A stretch of 64,000 nt of DNA, from assembly GCA_028751875.1 (NCBI GenBank), contig CM054162.1:9370114-9434113 (forward strand), given 5' to 3'. The notes beneath the pieces were generated by a model. The model had not been told where the DNA came from, searched no databases, and was given only the letters and a program-made list of their open reading frames with translations. Shown here in pieces: positions 10,465 to 22,400 of this stretch; within the stretch, counting starts at the first letter, position 1; each line of letters opens with the position of its first letter. The position numbers and the translations under genes are program-made. The stretch is from Rapana venosa. Its lineage: Eukaryota > Mollusca > Gastropoda > Neogastropoda > Muricidae.

Positions 10465-10672
10465 CCCCAAAAGTCTGGATGAGACTATAAACCGAGGCCC
10501 TGTATGCAGAATCCTGTTCCGCATTTCGAAAGAGTAGGCCATTGTGTGCTGGTGGGAACAGATGACAAAATTTACAAAACCACATACACACAGGGACTGG
10601 ATGTTTAAAAAGCACACGAGACATGAGTGCTTGTTCTATTATCCTCATTATAAAAGAATAAATAAAAGAATG
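10465..10672 (+). mobile_element. SINE family B, 3' part
   Basis: Carries gatgagactataaaccgagg, gagtaggccattgtgtgctg, caaaaccacatacacacagg and gtgcttgttctattatcctc, ending in aaagaataaataaaag. The tRNA-like head is missing. Confidence 0.75.
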
Positions 10673-11035
10673 AATTAAAAAAAATATATATATAGATACA
10701 TAGGAGTAGTTAGTTAGTGGGACCGTATGTCTCACTTTGGACATCGCACACTGCACCACCATCAGATGAAACTTGCAAGTTTTCTCAGAATCCTGACTGT
10801 GTGTGTGTGTGTGTGTACTGTAGTGCTGTGACGGCCACACAGAACTGAGAGCTTTCAGTAACAAGATGACTTCATGCTAAAACGGCAACTTCTGCACTGG
10901 GCTTGCATGCTTTGAGTCTTAGTTTGTCACCATGATCCCCTGACAAATTGCTCGTCCTTTCATCTCGTTTCATGCGTCCTCTTGACTTATTTATTTCCTC
11001 TTCATGACAATGTAATTGCCACATTTACACAAGTT

Positions 11036-11225
11036 GCATTTATTTATTTATTTATTCTTTTATATCGAGGATAATGGAATAAGCACTCATGTGCTTTTTG
11101 ACATCCGGTCCCCGTGTGTATGCGGTTTTGTAAATTTTGTCATGTTTCCTCCGGCACACAATGGCCTACTCTTCCAAAAAGCGGAACAGGATTTAACGTG
11201 TGCGCAAGAAGACAGCTGTGAGAAT
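11036..11225 (-). mobile_element. SINE family B, 3' part
   Basis: Reversed: (attt)n, cttttatatcgaggataatg, atgcggttttgtaaattttg, aatggcctactcttcc. Truncated inside the body. Confidence 0.75.
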
Positions 11226-12015
11226 GTAGTTGCATAATTTTGTTTTGACCCAAACAGTTCTGGATTTTCTTCTTTTTGATTTGTCTTGTGTTATATATTT
11301 TTTTGTTAGGATTGCTACTTTTTTATTTTTTTAAAAACTGTTTGAGAATTTGTGTGTGTGTGCGTGCGCGTGTGTTCAGATACCTGTATGCTGGTGCAGT
11401 CTTACATGTATGCTACTTTTGTGATGAAAACTGTTCAAGTCTAGCAGTTTGGTATTCATCTTTGGAGGGGAGTCGCTCAGTAAATTCACCAAAATTCAGA
11501 CACTCTTGCATTCTGAATATTAATGATATTGTAATCACCGAAAATCGGACGTTCTTCAATGAAAATTCTGAATGTCTTTGATATTGAAAATGTGTAGCAC
11601 ATTCACCGAAAGATCAGACAGGCTGTTCTCTCAACACCAGTAACTTCAATCCTGGATTTTAACAGTTTAGCAGAAAAAACCCAATCCATTAGTCTGAATA
11701 TTACATCAGCAATACTAATCGTGCATGCTTTCAGAGTGTAGGGAGGGGAAAACATCAAACAGATCAGACTGAGAAATTTCATCTTTTGCGAAACTTGTGA
11801 TGATTAAGTTTCCACGGAGATCTCCTGAACTGTACTGTAGCGAATAAATGAAATCAATGCTCTTTTCAATGTTAGTAGTGAATAAATTTTTTAAAAAGAT
11901 GGGGGGGGGGTGCTGATCTATGAAGTTCTAGAGGGGGAAAAAGTATCTACTTCAGACTGTTGGGTTTTTTGGTGGGTTTTTTTTTGTGGGTTTTTAAAAA
12001 AAAAATTTTTTAACC
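11226..12015. other. Intergenic, no gene seen
   Basis: AT-rich single-copy-looking DNA. A loose recurrence of tcaccgaaaa/cagac words at 11480-11640 is visible but too weak to call. Confidence 0.4.
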
Positions 12016-12017
12016 TC

Positions 12018-12130
12018 AGTTAGAGCTCCAAGGTTCACCAATGGCAAGATTCTTGCGTATGCAACTTCCCCCCCCCCCCCCCCCCCCTCCTAAGGTCACT
12101 GCGTACCAAGTTCGGTTGATAGGCTGTTGT
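12018..12130 (-). mobile_element. SINE family C, 3' tail fragment
   Basis: Reversed tail: agagctccaaggttcaccaa, gattcttgcgtatgcaac, a 20-base C run at 12068-12087, then a degenerate match to the rest. Confidence 0.65.
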
Positions 12131-14335
12131 ACCTACTAGGCTGAACAAGTAGTGAATGACGTGATGATAAGCAGTTCATATCAAAGTAGGGGGTGTGGGG
12201 TGTATCAATTAAAATATGAAGTTCTTGAATAACTGTTTGTTACTCTTGTGCTTCATTCTTCCTCTGGACATTTTAAAACTTAATGCATTTACCCAAGGGG
12301 AAGTCGGGGGGGGGGGGGGGTTACTGGTACAAATAGTATTTCAAAATTTTGTTTTTATAACTTCTTTAAAGGAAAATGTTTTTTAAGGGTCTCTGATTGA
12401 CATTTTTTGTTATTCTTATGTGCCATCTCCTTTTTGGTTATTTTCTTTCTGTCCTCCCAGTCCCTCCCCCACCCCCCTCCTACCCCCAATTTTGTTTTTG
12501 TCGTTGTTTACAGAATCTGTGACCTAATTTGTGTACTGTGGTAGTTAGGTTATAATGGTTCGTGGATGGGGGTATACAGTTTATTATATTGTTAATATTA
12601 ACTCTAAGCATGGCATGTTTCCTCTGCGGTGTTATTTAGTTTACCCGAATGACTTATTTATATATTTTGGGGGGTTTTGTTGTAATGTTTTTGTTTCGTT
12701 TGTGTGTACATTGTTATGAAATATTAAACTGGAAATTGATTACTTCGGAAAAAAAGCAATACCCTCAGCATAGCCTAGTCTTACTTGCTGAATGGAATTT
12801 CTTGGTAAGGTAGTTTATTGGGTCAAAACTTGTGTTTTTTGGGGGGGGAGGTTGATGAAATTTGACAGGACTGGTATAAAACTCTATATAACATCAGATT
12901 TTATGAAGTTGTTGTCGTGTATTTCGGTGTTGGACAGTGGATTTTTATGGACTTCATCAGTGTGTTGTAACAGCTTTGATGTGTCTGTAAAGGTTAGTTA
13001 GGCAATGACCCTCAGCTATCTTCTCTCTCCCTTTGATACATGTGTGTGTGTGCAGTGTAGTGTGGACGTTCGTTTGCCAGCTCCTGGATAATTATCAACA
13101 TGAGTTTAGTTCTGGAGTTACAAGCCAAGATATTGTGTGACACGTGTCACTGCTTTGGTTGGTTGCATGTGTACAGTGTGTGTGTGTGTGAGAGAGAGAG
13201 TGAGAGTGTGTGTGTGTGTGTGTGAAAGAGAGAAAGATTATGTGTGTGTGAAGGAGAGAAAGAGTGTGTGTTGAGAGAGAGAGAGGGGTGAGGGTTGATT
13301 TTAGTAGAGAAAAAGAGAGAAAGAGATGATTTATAGTGTAGGTGCCTCTTGTCTGATATATATACATCCTTTTGTTACATACATGTACCATTTTCAAAGT
13401 GTCTGTGCTTCTCCGCAGTATGAGGACTTGCGTCGATCTTATGGTTTCTGTTTCTTAATGAAGACTTTATCGTTTTTACATACATTCATACCTGTCGGCA
13501 TTTGTCTTAGCGCGTGTTCCCACATGAAAACAACTCTTGCATGAATGCGGTTGCAGTCCATCAAATCAGGTGAACCATCCTCATCAGTGAACAAATTTTG
13601 ACTTTGCCGCTGCGCGTGAATACTTGACTGACTGACTGTTCTTCAGCGGAAAAGATGGCCGCTGCAGGGGAGGCAACTTGCAAAATGGGCGACGGTTAAT
13701 CACAAGCAGGACTGAACGGTGTTGTGTTTGGATTTGATTTTTTTTTTTTTAAAAACGATAACGCAGCGCTCCTTTTGTGTGATGTTTATATATGGATATA
13801 GACTGGAACCTTGAACCCTGTAAGGTGTTTTCAATGCACTGGGACTCTTTGATTGACATGTTTCAGTACAAATGGATGGTACATATGGTCATTAAAGTGC
13901 ATGGTCAATTGGTGAACTGGAAGTGTTGTTGTGTTGGGCTTTTAGCAGAATGAGTGTCCCTGGAGTGAGTGATGGTTTGAATGATGGAAGCAAGGTGTTG
14001 CTTGGAGGGAGATGGAGTGAGTGAGTGAGTGAGAGAGGGCGTGTGTGTGTGTGGGTCAAATTTTTATTTCCAGATGGTACATTGAATAAGCATTGCATTT
14101 GCTTTTTTATCGTCAAACTATGTGTGTGTGTGAGATCATAGAGTGAGTTTTTTTTGTGTCGTTTTGTTTTGGCTTCACCTGTGATGCCTCTGTGCAACTG
14201 TTCAGCTACTTGTTATCTTCTCACACCCAACACTTAGTTTCATCCAGGTGTGTTCTTACACACTCACAGACACGTGCACTCACAGACACACGCACCCTTT
14301 TAGCGCTGTCACAACATCTTTCCGCCAATGTACTT
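12131..14335. other. Intergenic, no gene seen
   Basis: T-rich and GT-rich DNA with a G-run at 12307-12320, (TG)/(GA) repeats at 13170-13325 and a block at 14065-14120 (ccagatggtacattgaataa) that recurs at 59970-60015. No exon or RNA gene was recognised. Confidence 0.45.
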
Positions 14336-14339
14336 TTAG

Positions 14340-14745
14340 GTACAGATTTTTTTAAAAATCCCTCATGGGGATGCCGGGGGCCTGTCAGTGTAAAATAGCA
14401 TCCCCACCTTCTGGAAATTCTGTGCTTGGAATTCCCTCTTTTCGATCTCATCCCTACTTTCTGGAAATTCTGTGCTTGGAATTTCCTCTTTTCTTTCCCT
14501 CTCTTTGTTTCTGCCTTGTTCCTTTTCTTCCTGGTACCTCCTTTCTTGTCTATTTTCTGCCTTCTTGGTCCATTCTCCTGCCTTTTTTCCCCAGAAAGAT
14601 TTTTTTTTTTAAAAGCCAATTTTCCTCCATGTCAAAGTTGGATGTGCTGGGCCTGACTTGTGAGGGGCTTAACGGAAGCATAATGGATTTTCGCTCATAG
14701 GACTGACAACAATAGTTGGTGTCTGAGCATTCGACGGAGAAAAAA
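14340..14745 (-). repeat. Dispersed repeat family F, with internal duplication
   Basis: Reversed copy. The block tttctggaaattctgtgctt with ggaatt(t/c)cctcttttc is present twice (about 14409 and 14458), so this copy carries a roughly 50-bp tandem duplication. Confidence 0.7.
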
Positions 14746-14814
14746 AAAAAGAGAAGTCAAGATTGTGCCCTATTTTCATTGAAAAATATATAACATATTT
14801 ATAATCTGTATTGT

Positions 14815-15135
14815 ATTGTATGTTTGTCCGTCGTGTTCGACGATGACCTCCAAAACAGCAGAGGAGGCAGCCGCTGTTTCGGAAATTGGGCAGAAATTTG
14901 ATTATAGTGGAGATGCCTTGCCCACAGTACATCCCCACTCTCTCGGCCAAGTGGGCATAAGGACAGTCAGCGTTGGAGATGTTCTCCAAAGGCCAACTAG
15001 CCCCCAAGGCTGCAGCACATTTATAAGGACTGTGCAAGTGAAGCCTCCTAGTCAGAGAGTCATAGTTGATCACTAAAGACTAAGCTGTAAAGTGGAATTC
15101 CATGAGTGGGAAAGCTACTGATCATACAGCCTTAT
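14815..15135 (+). repeat. Dispersed repeat family G, copy 1
   Basis: Starts ttgtccgtcgtgttcgacga, contains gattatagtggagatgcctt and gggcataaggacagtcagcg, and ends tggaattccatgagtggg then tactgatcatacagcc. Nearly identical to 34910-35232. A short open frame in it ([12 protein letters not shown]) is conserved between copies but has no recognisable domain. Confidence 0.75.
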
Positions 15136-15354
15136 AATCTATGCTAACATTAAGAACAGATGACAGAAGAGGATGTATAGTTTATATTATGTTTTTTAAA
15201 AGGGGGAGGAAAAAAAGATGAAACTCCAAAAGCATACAGACACTACTTCACACCAATGATGCGGTTAGCATAATTATATAGTGCAAAAAGCATACAGGTG
15301 GGCCCAAGATGTTTATATGATCGATATGTTCACTCCTTTTAGCCCTTTTGGGAA
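15136..15354. other. No feature seen
   Basis: About 220 bp of AT-rich DNA without recognisable content. Confidence 0.4.
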
Positions 15355-15865
15355 GGGCAGAAGGATGGTTTAGACATTCATCTACCTAACAAGTAAACTG
15401 TGAAGTTCTGGGTTCGATTCCCAGCTGTGCCCTTTCTTCTCAGTTTGACGGGAAAATCCAATTGAATCAGAATGTCAAGTCTTTCGGAGGAGACTCTAAA
15501 CCAGTCAGACACGTGTGCTTATGGGCTTGTGAACGTCAAAAGAACCCATGACAATTGGAACATCCAAAACCCTTTTTTCCCCATTTTGACAAAAAAATCA
15601 AACTGAATATTATAGTCCTTCAGATGAGACTATAAACTATGGGTGAATGCACGCAGAACATCTTACGTGCACATGCTAAAACCTGCTCTGCCTTTTTGAA
15701 GAGTAGGCCATTTCATGCTGGTAGGAACAGATAAGTTTAAAAAATAAAACACACACAGGTGTTGTGTTTAGACACCATCACTGAAGTTGGAATATGGCTA
15801 CCTATATGAGGGGGGGGGGGGGAAGAAAACCAAAATCTCATCATTGATGAAGCTTGGCATGGAGC
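15355..15865 (+). mobile_element. SINE family C, near full length
   Basis: tRNA-like head (ggatggtttagacattcatc, B box GGTTCGATTCCCAG), then ggagactctaaaccagtcag and acgtcaaaagaaccc. A second ttttgacaaaaaaatcaaac-type block near 15578 repeats part of the body. The tail gttggaatatggctacctat is followed by a G-run and aaaatctcatcattg. Confidence 0.75.
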
Positions 15866-15938
15866 TCTAGCCAAGGAACAAACCCCTGTGTACAAACAGA
15901 TTTATCTGTGATATCTTCAGTTTAACGTCTATTCATAA

Positions 15939-16222
15939 GGGGACGGCATAGCTCAGTGGTCGGAGCACTCGCTTTCCCCCAGCCAAGTTAAGCAGCGTCG
16001 AGCGTAGTTACCATTTGGATGGGTGACCGTTTGCGCGCCTTGGCTTCAGTACAGTTCACCCAGCTGTCAATGGGTACCTGCTCTCTTTAGGGTCAGGGAA
16101 GGTAAAGCAGCGAGGGAGAGGAGATGGGCGCCGCCCTCAATATGCTGGCCCTAGAGAAGTGAGGTCTCTGATGCCTCGCTCCCCTACGACCTTATAGGTT
16201 ATGGGACTCCTTTACCTTGACC
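15939..16222 (+). mobile_element. SINE family D: tRNA-like head joined to 5S rRNA-like internal promoter
   Basis: Starts ggggacggcatagctcagtg (tRNA A-box type). From 15986 it reads AAGTTAAGCAGCGTCGAGCG, then TTGGATGGGTGACCG, which matches the A box, intermediate element and C box of animal 5S rRNA in order and spacing. The body follows (gggtacctgctctctttagg, ggaggagatgggcgccgcc-like) and the end is ttataggttatgggactcct. Eight copies in the window. Confidence 0.8.
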
Positions 16223-16334
16223 ACATTGAGTGATTTGAGATTTATCTGTGTACAAACACACGACACAGCCACACATGTACACACACACACTTTCCCCAAA
16301 GCACGAAACGCACAAGAGAAAGGAGCACCGCTAC

Positions 16335-19302
16335 TTTATTTTTCATGGACGTCCCATTAACGTAAGCAGCACAGAAAGCTTAGAATGAGGAAAAGCTTTT
16401 GTTTTGCGATGAAACAAATCGAAATCACCAGGTCAGACTCGCTCGTATTTTTAAGAAAATAATTTTACGGGGGTACATCTGACATGTTCAACCCTGTACC
16501 TCTCCACGCAAGATCTCTTTTTCACGCACGAAACATTCTTGACAATTCTTCAACATAAACTACAACCAGTATTAATGTCTAATATCTGCCTGTATTTTCC
16601 CACACACAACTAACATGCTTAGTTATGTAATAAAAGCAATGGCCAACCTGCCCTTTCCTCACCCCCTCAAAACCTACCAGCTCTCATGGTTTTTCACATC
16701 CCTTTAAGCAAGCACTAAATGCAGATGAAAACGATACTCACAAGAATTTTTTTTTTTTTTTTTTTACAAACAATACTGTTCCTGATTACGATGATAGTTT
16801 TATCAAGAGGTAGTATTTTAAAGTGTAATTTGGAAACTAGATACATCTCTTCACAAGTTACACAATAAGAATGTGAACGTGCATGTGTGAGAACTGTATG
16901 AACATCTCTGTGTGCGTGAATCTGTGTGAGTGTGTTGTTCTTTGCTTTAATGACCTTCCACTTTAAGTGATATTAGACGATAGGGAAAAGGATTTTGAGA
17001 AAGGAAAAAAAGGGAGGGAAGTAATTGTATGAATAAGCATGTTCAAGTTCAAGTGCGTACATAGAGAGAGAGAGAGAGAGAGAGAAGGGGGGCGAGAGAG
17101 CGTGTGTGTGTGTATGATAATCTCTTGTGTGTATATGTGAGAATCTGTGTGTGTGTGTGTGCACACGTGTGTGTGTGTGAATGATGTCGAGCATTTGTGT
17201 GTCTTTGCATGTGTGGGTGTGTTTGTGTTAAAATGAAGAGTGTGAACCTTTGGGAGAGCTTACAATCATAGTAAAACATCCATTTGGGGGGTAAAAGAAG
17301 ACTGGCATGCTTTAAAACAACTGGACTACTCACTCCTCTAGATAGGAAATCAATCGGTCATTGCACTACTGGCTACACAACTAGTTTGATACACAACAAC
17401 AAAAATAAGGAGCTCCTCAACAGTACTTTGATCAGACCACACACATACACACAAACTGCATACAGACGCAAACTTAATTCACACTGCATCACCTCCCTTC
17501 CCTAATACTTCCTTTTTTTTTCCACAACTATCTACTACTATTACAAAAGCCAACGCCCCCCCCCCCCCCCCCCCCCTCCAACAAAAAAACCACCCCAAAC
17601 CACCCCCCTCCCCTCAAACAAATCCGAACAATCAGTCATTTTGTTGTTTTTCTGCTTGGCTGGTTGGTTGTTAATGAAGTCATTTTGTTTCTTTCTTGGG
17701 TTTTTTTCTTCTTCTTATTTTATGAAAGTCAAATACAGAGCAGACATAATCTGCATATATAAGTAGAAGACTGGAATGAAAGACAATCAGGCAGAAGTGG
17801 TATCAGCAAAAGCGACAGGGCTGGCGGGTGTGCTAGATGTTTGAAATGATGAAAACAAAACAAAAAACCCCGCAAACAAACAAAAAAACAAACAAAAAAG
17901 CCCGCAAACAGACAAACAAAAAAGCCCCAAACTCCCTCTCCCTACCACCAATTACAGACGTCATATTTCTTTTATCAATATGTTCACATTTTTCACTTTA
18001 AAGACATTTTCATTACCAGACGCATATTCATTCCAAACAAAATGTGAAAGACATGAAGGATCAAAAGGAAAACAAGAAACGTCAGATAACTTTCTTTTTT
18101 CCCTTTCCTTTTCCTTCTCCACCCCCCCCCCCTCCCCCCTTAAAAAAAAAAAAAAGGGAACTATGATATCAACAACTATCAGCACTCACAACCAAAGTTC
18201 TTTTTTTTTTCTCTTTCTGATGGACAAGAAAAATATGACAACACATTTATCTTTTTTTCCCCCTTTTTCTTCTCTTCCTTTTTTTAAATTTTTAAAAAAA
18301 AGATCTATGCCTTGAATGGCTGTGAGTATTCAAACCAAACACCTAAAACCACTTGACAACTACACAATACTTTAAACTTTTTTTGTGTGAATTTTTTTTT
18401 TAATTGAACCAAACAACAATACACCACCATTTTCCCATCTTACCAAGAAGATACTGTTTTTGTTTTTTTGGTTTTTTTTTTTTTTTCTTTCTCTTCACAA
18501 TGCATCATAATTGCTTGCTATTTCAAATAAATTATCAGTGTGAAAAAACGGTAGAGAGTTTGGTGGGGGTGGGGAGTAGCAAGAAGATTATAATATTCTT
18601 GGTATCAGGTAGACGATAATTTTAAACTGTTCATCTTAACTAAATCACATGACACTTGTTTCCACTTTACCAACACACATAGCTAACTCGTCAGATGAAA
18701 ATATAATGTTTTTCACTTTTTTTTGGCCAATATATCACTTTCAGTTTTCACGATATAAACCGGACAAAAAAACAGCAATATAAACTCTACTTTTTAGCGA
18801 GACAATCTAATACTACTTTCCATATAACTTTTTTTTTTTTTTTACTTTAAGCTAAATGATATTACACTATTTCCACCCTGAACAACACAACACTTGCTTT
18901 TTTGTAGCCACATACCAAAAAAAATATTTATCAGTTCTGAAAATATAACAATTCTTGGAAACGCAAAGCAAGCAAGCAACAACAAAAAAATCCTCCTTTG
19001 ATCAGAAAATGTGTTTTCTTCAAACTCCAAAAGAAAAATCCTCTTTTAACCTGACAATATGCCACCTTCTTGTAGACATCAGCTTAAAAAAAAAAAAAAC
19101 CCACCCAAAACAACCACCCACACAACAAAAAGCCTAACAAACAATTCATCAATAATTTAAGTCCAGATTCCATGAGTATGACAGTTTTTTTCATGCAGGC
19201 ATTTTCTCCTCTTCCAAAAAAAACCCCAACAACAAACAAACAACACAATCCTCATCCATTGCATCATCAGAACGGTCCAATCCGGTCACAACCGCAAGAC
19301 GT
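16335..19302 (-). other. MARS1: Probable MARS1 3' UTR
   Basis: Minus-strand DNA after the MARS1 stop. The first canonical AATAAA I found on that strand is at 16340-16335, which would give a 3' UTR of about 3 kb. Within it are GA and CA microsatellites (17060-17200), C-runs (17557-17577) and many T/A runs. No other gene was seen. Confidence 0.4.
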
Positions 19303-19467
19303 CTACTTCTTCTTCCCCTTCTTTTTGCCTCCAGAGGGCGCTGCGGCCGAAGGATCCAATCCCTGAGCTAGAGCGAGTTGCTTCTTCAAGTCCAGTAACT
19401 TGGCCACTCCTGCGTCGATGGCGGATTTGTCTGCCTTGGCCGTTTTGAGCTCTCTCACAACGTTACC
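19303..19467 (-). CDS. MARS1: MARS1 last exon: second WHEP helix, stop TAG
   Basis: 165 nt. [20 protein letters not shown] and [16 protein letters not shown] form the WHEP core; the end GGKKKGKKK is lysine-rich as in human. TAG occupies 19305-19303. Acceptor gtgcag. Confidence 0.97.
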   Translation of the reverse strand, partial: GNVVRELKTAKADKSAIDAGVAKLLDLKKQLALAQGLDPSAAAPSGGKKKGKKK

Positions 19468-22400
19468 CTGCACCAGTCACACCAAACAATTAAAAAACAA
19501 CGACAACAACAAATAATAAACAAAAACTGAAGGAAGGTGGCAGGACGGTTAAGACGTTCACCTGCCTAATAAGTAAACCATGAGGATCTGGGTTCGATTC
19601 CCAGCCTTGCCCTTTCTTCCCACTTTGACGGGAGAATCAAGCTGAATGTCAAGTTCTTCAGTGGAGACCATAAACCAGTCAGACCTGTGTTCTTACGACT
19701 TGTGCACGTCAAAAGAACCCATGGCAGTTGAAAATCGGAAAGAACAGGGAGGTACCTCCCGACTGTCCTGGCAACATTGTTAGGTTCAATCCCCAACTGT
19801 GTTCCCCAAAGTCAGAATGTGGCTACCTTAAAGGTGGGGAAAAACGGTCACATACGCAAAATCTCATCATTAGTGAGCCTTGGAACTGTAGTCGAGGAAC
19901 AACAACATCCCCCCCCCCCAAGAAAGAAAAGAGAAAGAAATTACAACAAAAGCTACGACCACTGACGACTATTATCATCATGATGAGGATTCATAGCAGG
20001 CTCAATCTTCAGCCACTTTGACTGCTCTTAAAAAGTAGAAAATTTCTGGACGCACGAAAGTATCAAGACATATTATAATATACACACACCACAATACAAA
20101 CGCGGACACAAGCCCTATGACATAAACACACCGACGAATGCATATATACTCTCACAAGGAAAACTAACCGCAAAATATGCACGAGGCTTTAAATCAGGAT
20201 GTCTCCATTTCAAACACAAAAGAAAAAAGCCAACCCAAACTTCCAAACAAAAGGCATCTCGCACACTTCTCCTGTTTAACAGGTCTTTTTCCAACAAAAG
20301 TAAATGCTTTGTACATTGAAGCACCCAAACGTTGGATCTGCTGGGCCTGACTTGTCAGGTGCTTAATGGCAGCGCCAACGCATTTTTGCTCTCATGACAG
20401 ACAGCAATAGTTGCTGTCTGAGTGTTCGATGAAGAAGAAGAAAGAATAATACTAAAATGACATTGACATGCATAGGGCATGTATATGCCCACACAGATGT
20501 GAAAGAACAGATTTAGAAAAGTGAGAATGTACACTCTGATGGACAACATCAGAGAATGGACCAGGATGAATGACTCGGCACTACTGCGCAGAGCCGAGGA
20601 CCGAGATGGATGGAGGAGGCTTACCACGGCATTGTCTTTCGTGTCTCCTCCACGACCGCCAAGGTCACGGGACTGATGATGACACTCACACAATATGTGG
20701 GCATTTGTGCTCATATGTCAACATCCACAAATAGATGCAAGCACATGCACACAAGCAAAGCACATAATTATGTACTCACAAAAACACATAGACACAAACA
20801 TACACATGCATACATTCACACACTCACACACATCCCCTCCCCCATCCCACCCTCCCTAACACACACACCCACCCACCCCCACACACCTGTTTAGTGACTT
20901 CTTCTGTCAGTCGAGCGACCTCTGCCTCGTTGACAATTCCCGACGGTCCGTTCATACTGCTCTCCCCTGATCCCTTGTTGTTCCCCCCTGCTGCTGCTGC
21001 CCCCTGTCAGCATCAAATGATTGTGTCAGGCCATGCTAAAACTGGCTTCTTTAATCACAGTCGTTGTCATGCAGTGGATGGTATCACTCTATCGTATGCA
21101 GTGAACTATGTCAGACATCTTTGTAAGTTCATTTCACACTGTTACTGTCACATGTTTATTATTCCTATCCTATCAAGAATATAAGTGACAGGATGGTTAC
21201 GATATTTGCCTGCCAACAAGTCAACCGTGAGGTTCTGGGTTCGATTCCCAGCCTCGCCCTTTCTTCCCAGTCTGATGAAAAAATCGAACTGAATGTCAAA
21301 GTCCTTTTGGATGAGACTGTAAACCGAGGCCTATGTGCAAACGCACGCAGAACATCTTACGCACACATTTAAAAACCTGTTCCACTTTTCGGAAGAGTAG
21401 ACCATTGTGTGCCGGTAGGAGCGGATGACAAAGTAAAAAAAACAACCCAGCATGCACACAGGTGTCATGTTTAGACTCCATCCCGGAGGTCGGAATTGCG
21501 GCCACCTATATAGTGGGGGGAAAAACAAAACAAAACGATCTCACACGCATGGGTCTCACTACTGGTGAGCTTCAGAGCTCTTGTGGAGGAACAGGGAAAA
21601 TAAAAAGCGACACCTAGGGCCTGTCTTGTGACCTTAAGAGCTGTATACAGCATCGTTCAGGCAACTCCTGCGACGGCACTGGAACCATGTGTATTATCGG
21701 CGATTGCCTTTCCAATGGACCAATTCAGCGTCGAGGAGAGGATGGGTGTGTGTGGTCTGCTGCATGGGTAACAGCTTACTCTCCATACTGAACTTACTTA
21801 CCCAGCTTTGTGCTCTGGAGTGTAATAAACACCTAGAGCGCAACTCCACAGTCTTACTACGAGACTGACGGATGCCTGATACTCCAAGGGGCGGGATAGC
21901 CTAGTGGTTAGAGTGTTGCGCTTGTGATCTGATGGCCTGGGATCAAGCCACCACACAGGCATTCATCTATTCTTTTATATCAATAATAATAATAATAATA
22001 TATGGAATTTATATAGCGCTGAATCTTGTAAAGCAACAAATCAAAGCGCTCAGATGAGATCACATTTTTTTTTTTTAATCGAAGATAATGGAATAAGCAC
22101 TCATGTGCTTTTTTACATCCAGTCCCCGTGTGTATGCGGTTTTGTAAATTCTGTCATCTGTTCCCACCGGCATGCAATGGCCTACTCTTACGAAAAGCGG
22201 AACAGAATTAACATGTGCGCAAGATGTTCTGCGTGCGTTCGCACACGGGGCCTCGGTTTATAGTCTCATCCGAAGGACTTTTTGGGGAGAGTGGAGTCTG
22301 CACTGATGTGAACTCCAGGGGAAAATATCCCCTTGAACGGGAATCGAACCTGGGTCGTCAGATTGCCAGCGCAATGTTCTGACTACTAGGCTGTCCCGTC

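Noticed and set aside
14816..15076. 86-codon frame in repeat G as a gene
   Set aside because: Duplicated almost exactly at 34913 in a MARS1 intron, no known domain, and the host sequence is a dispersed repeat.
15986..16030. 5S rRNA gene
   Set aside because: Only the internal promoter part matches; it recurs inside every family D SINE and lacks the 5' and 3' ends of 5S rRNA.
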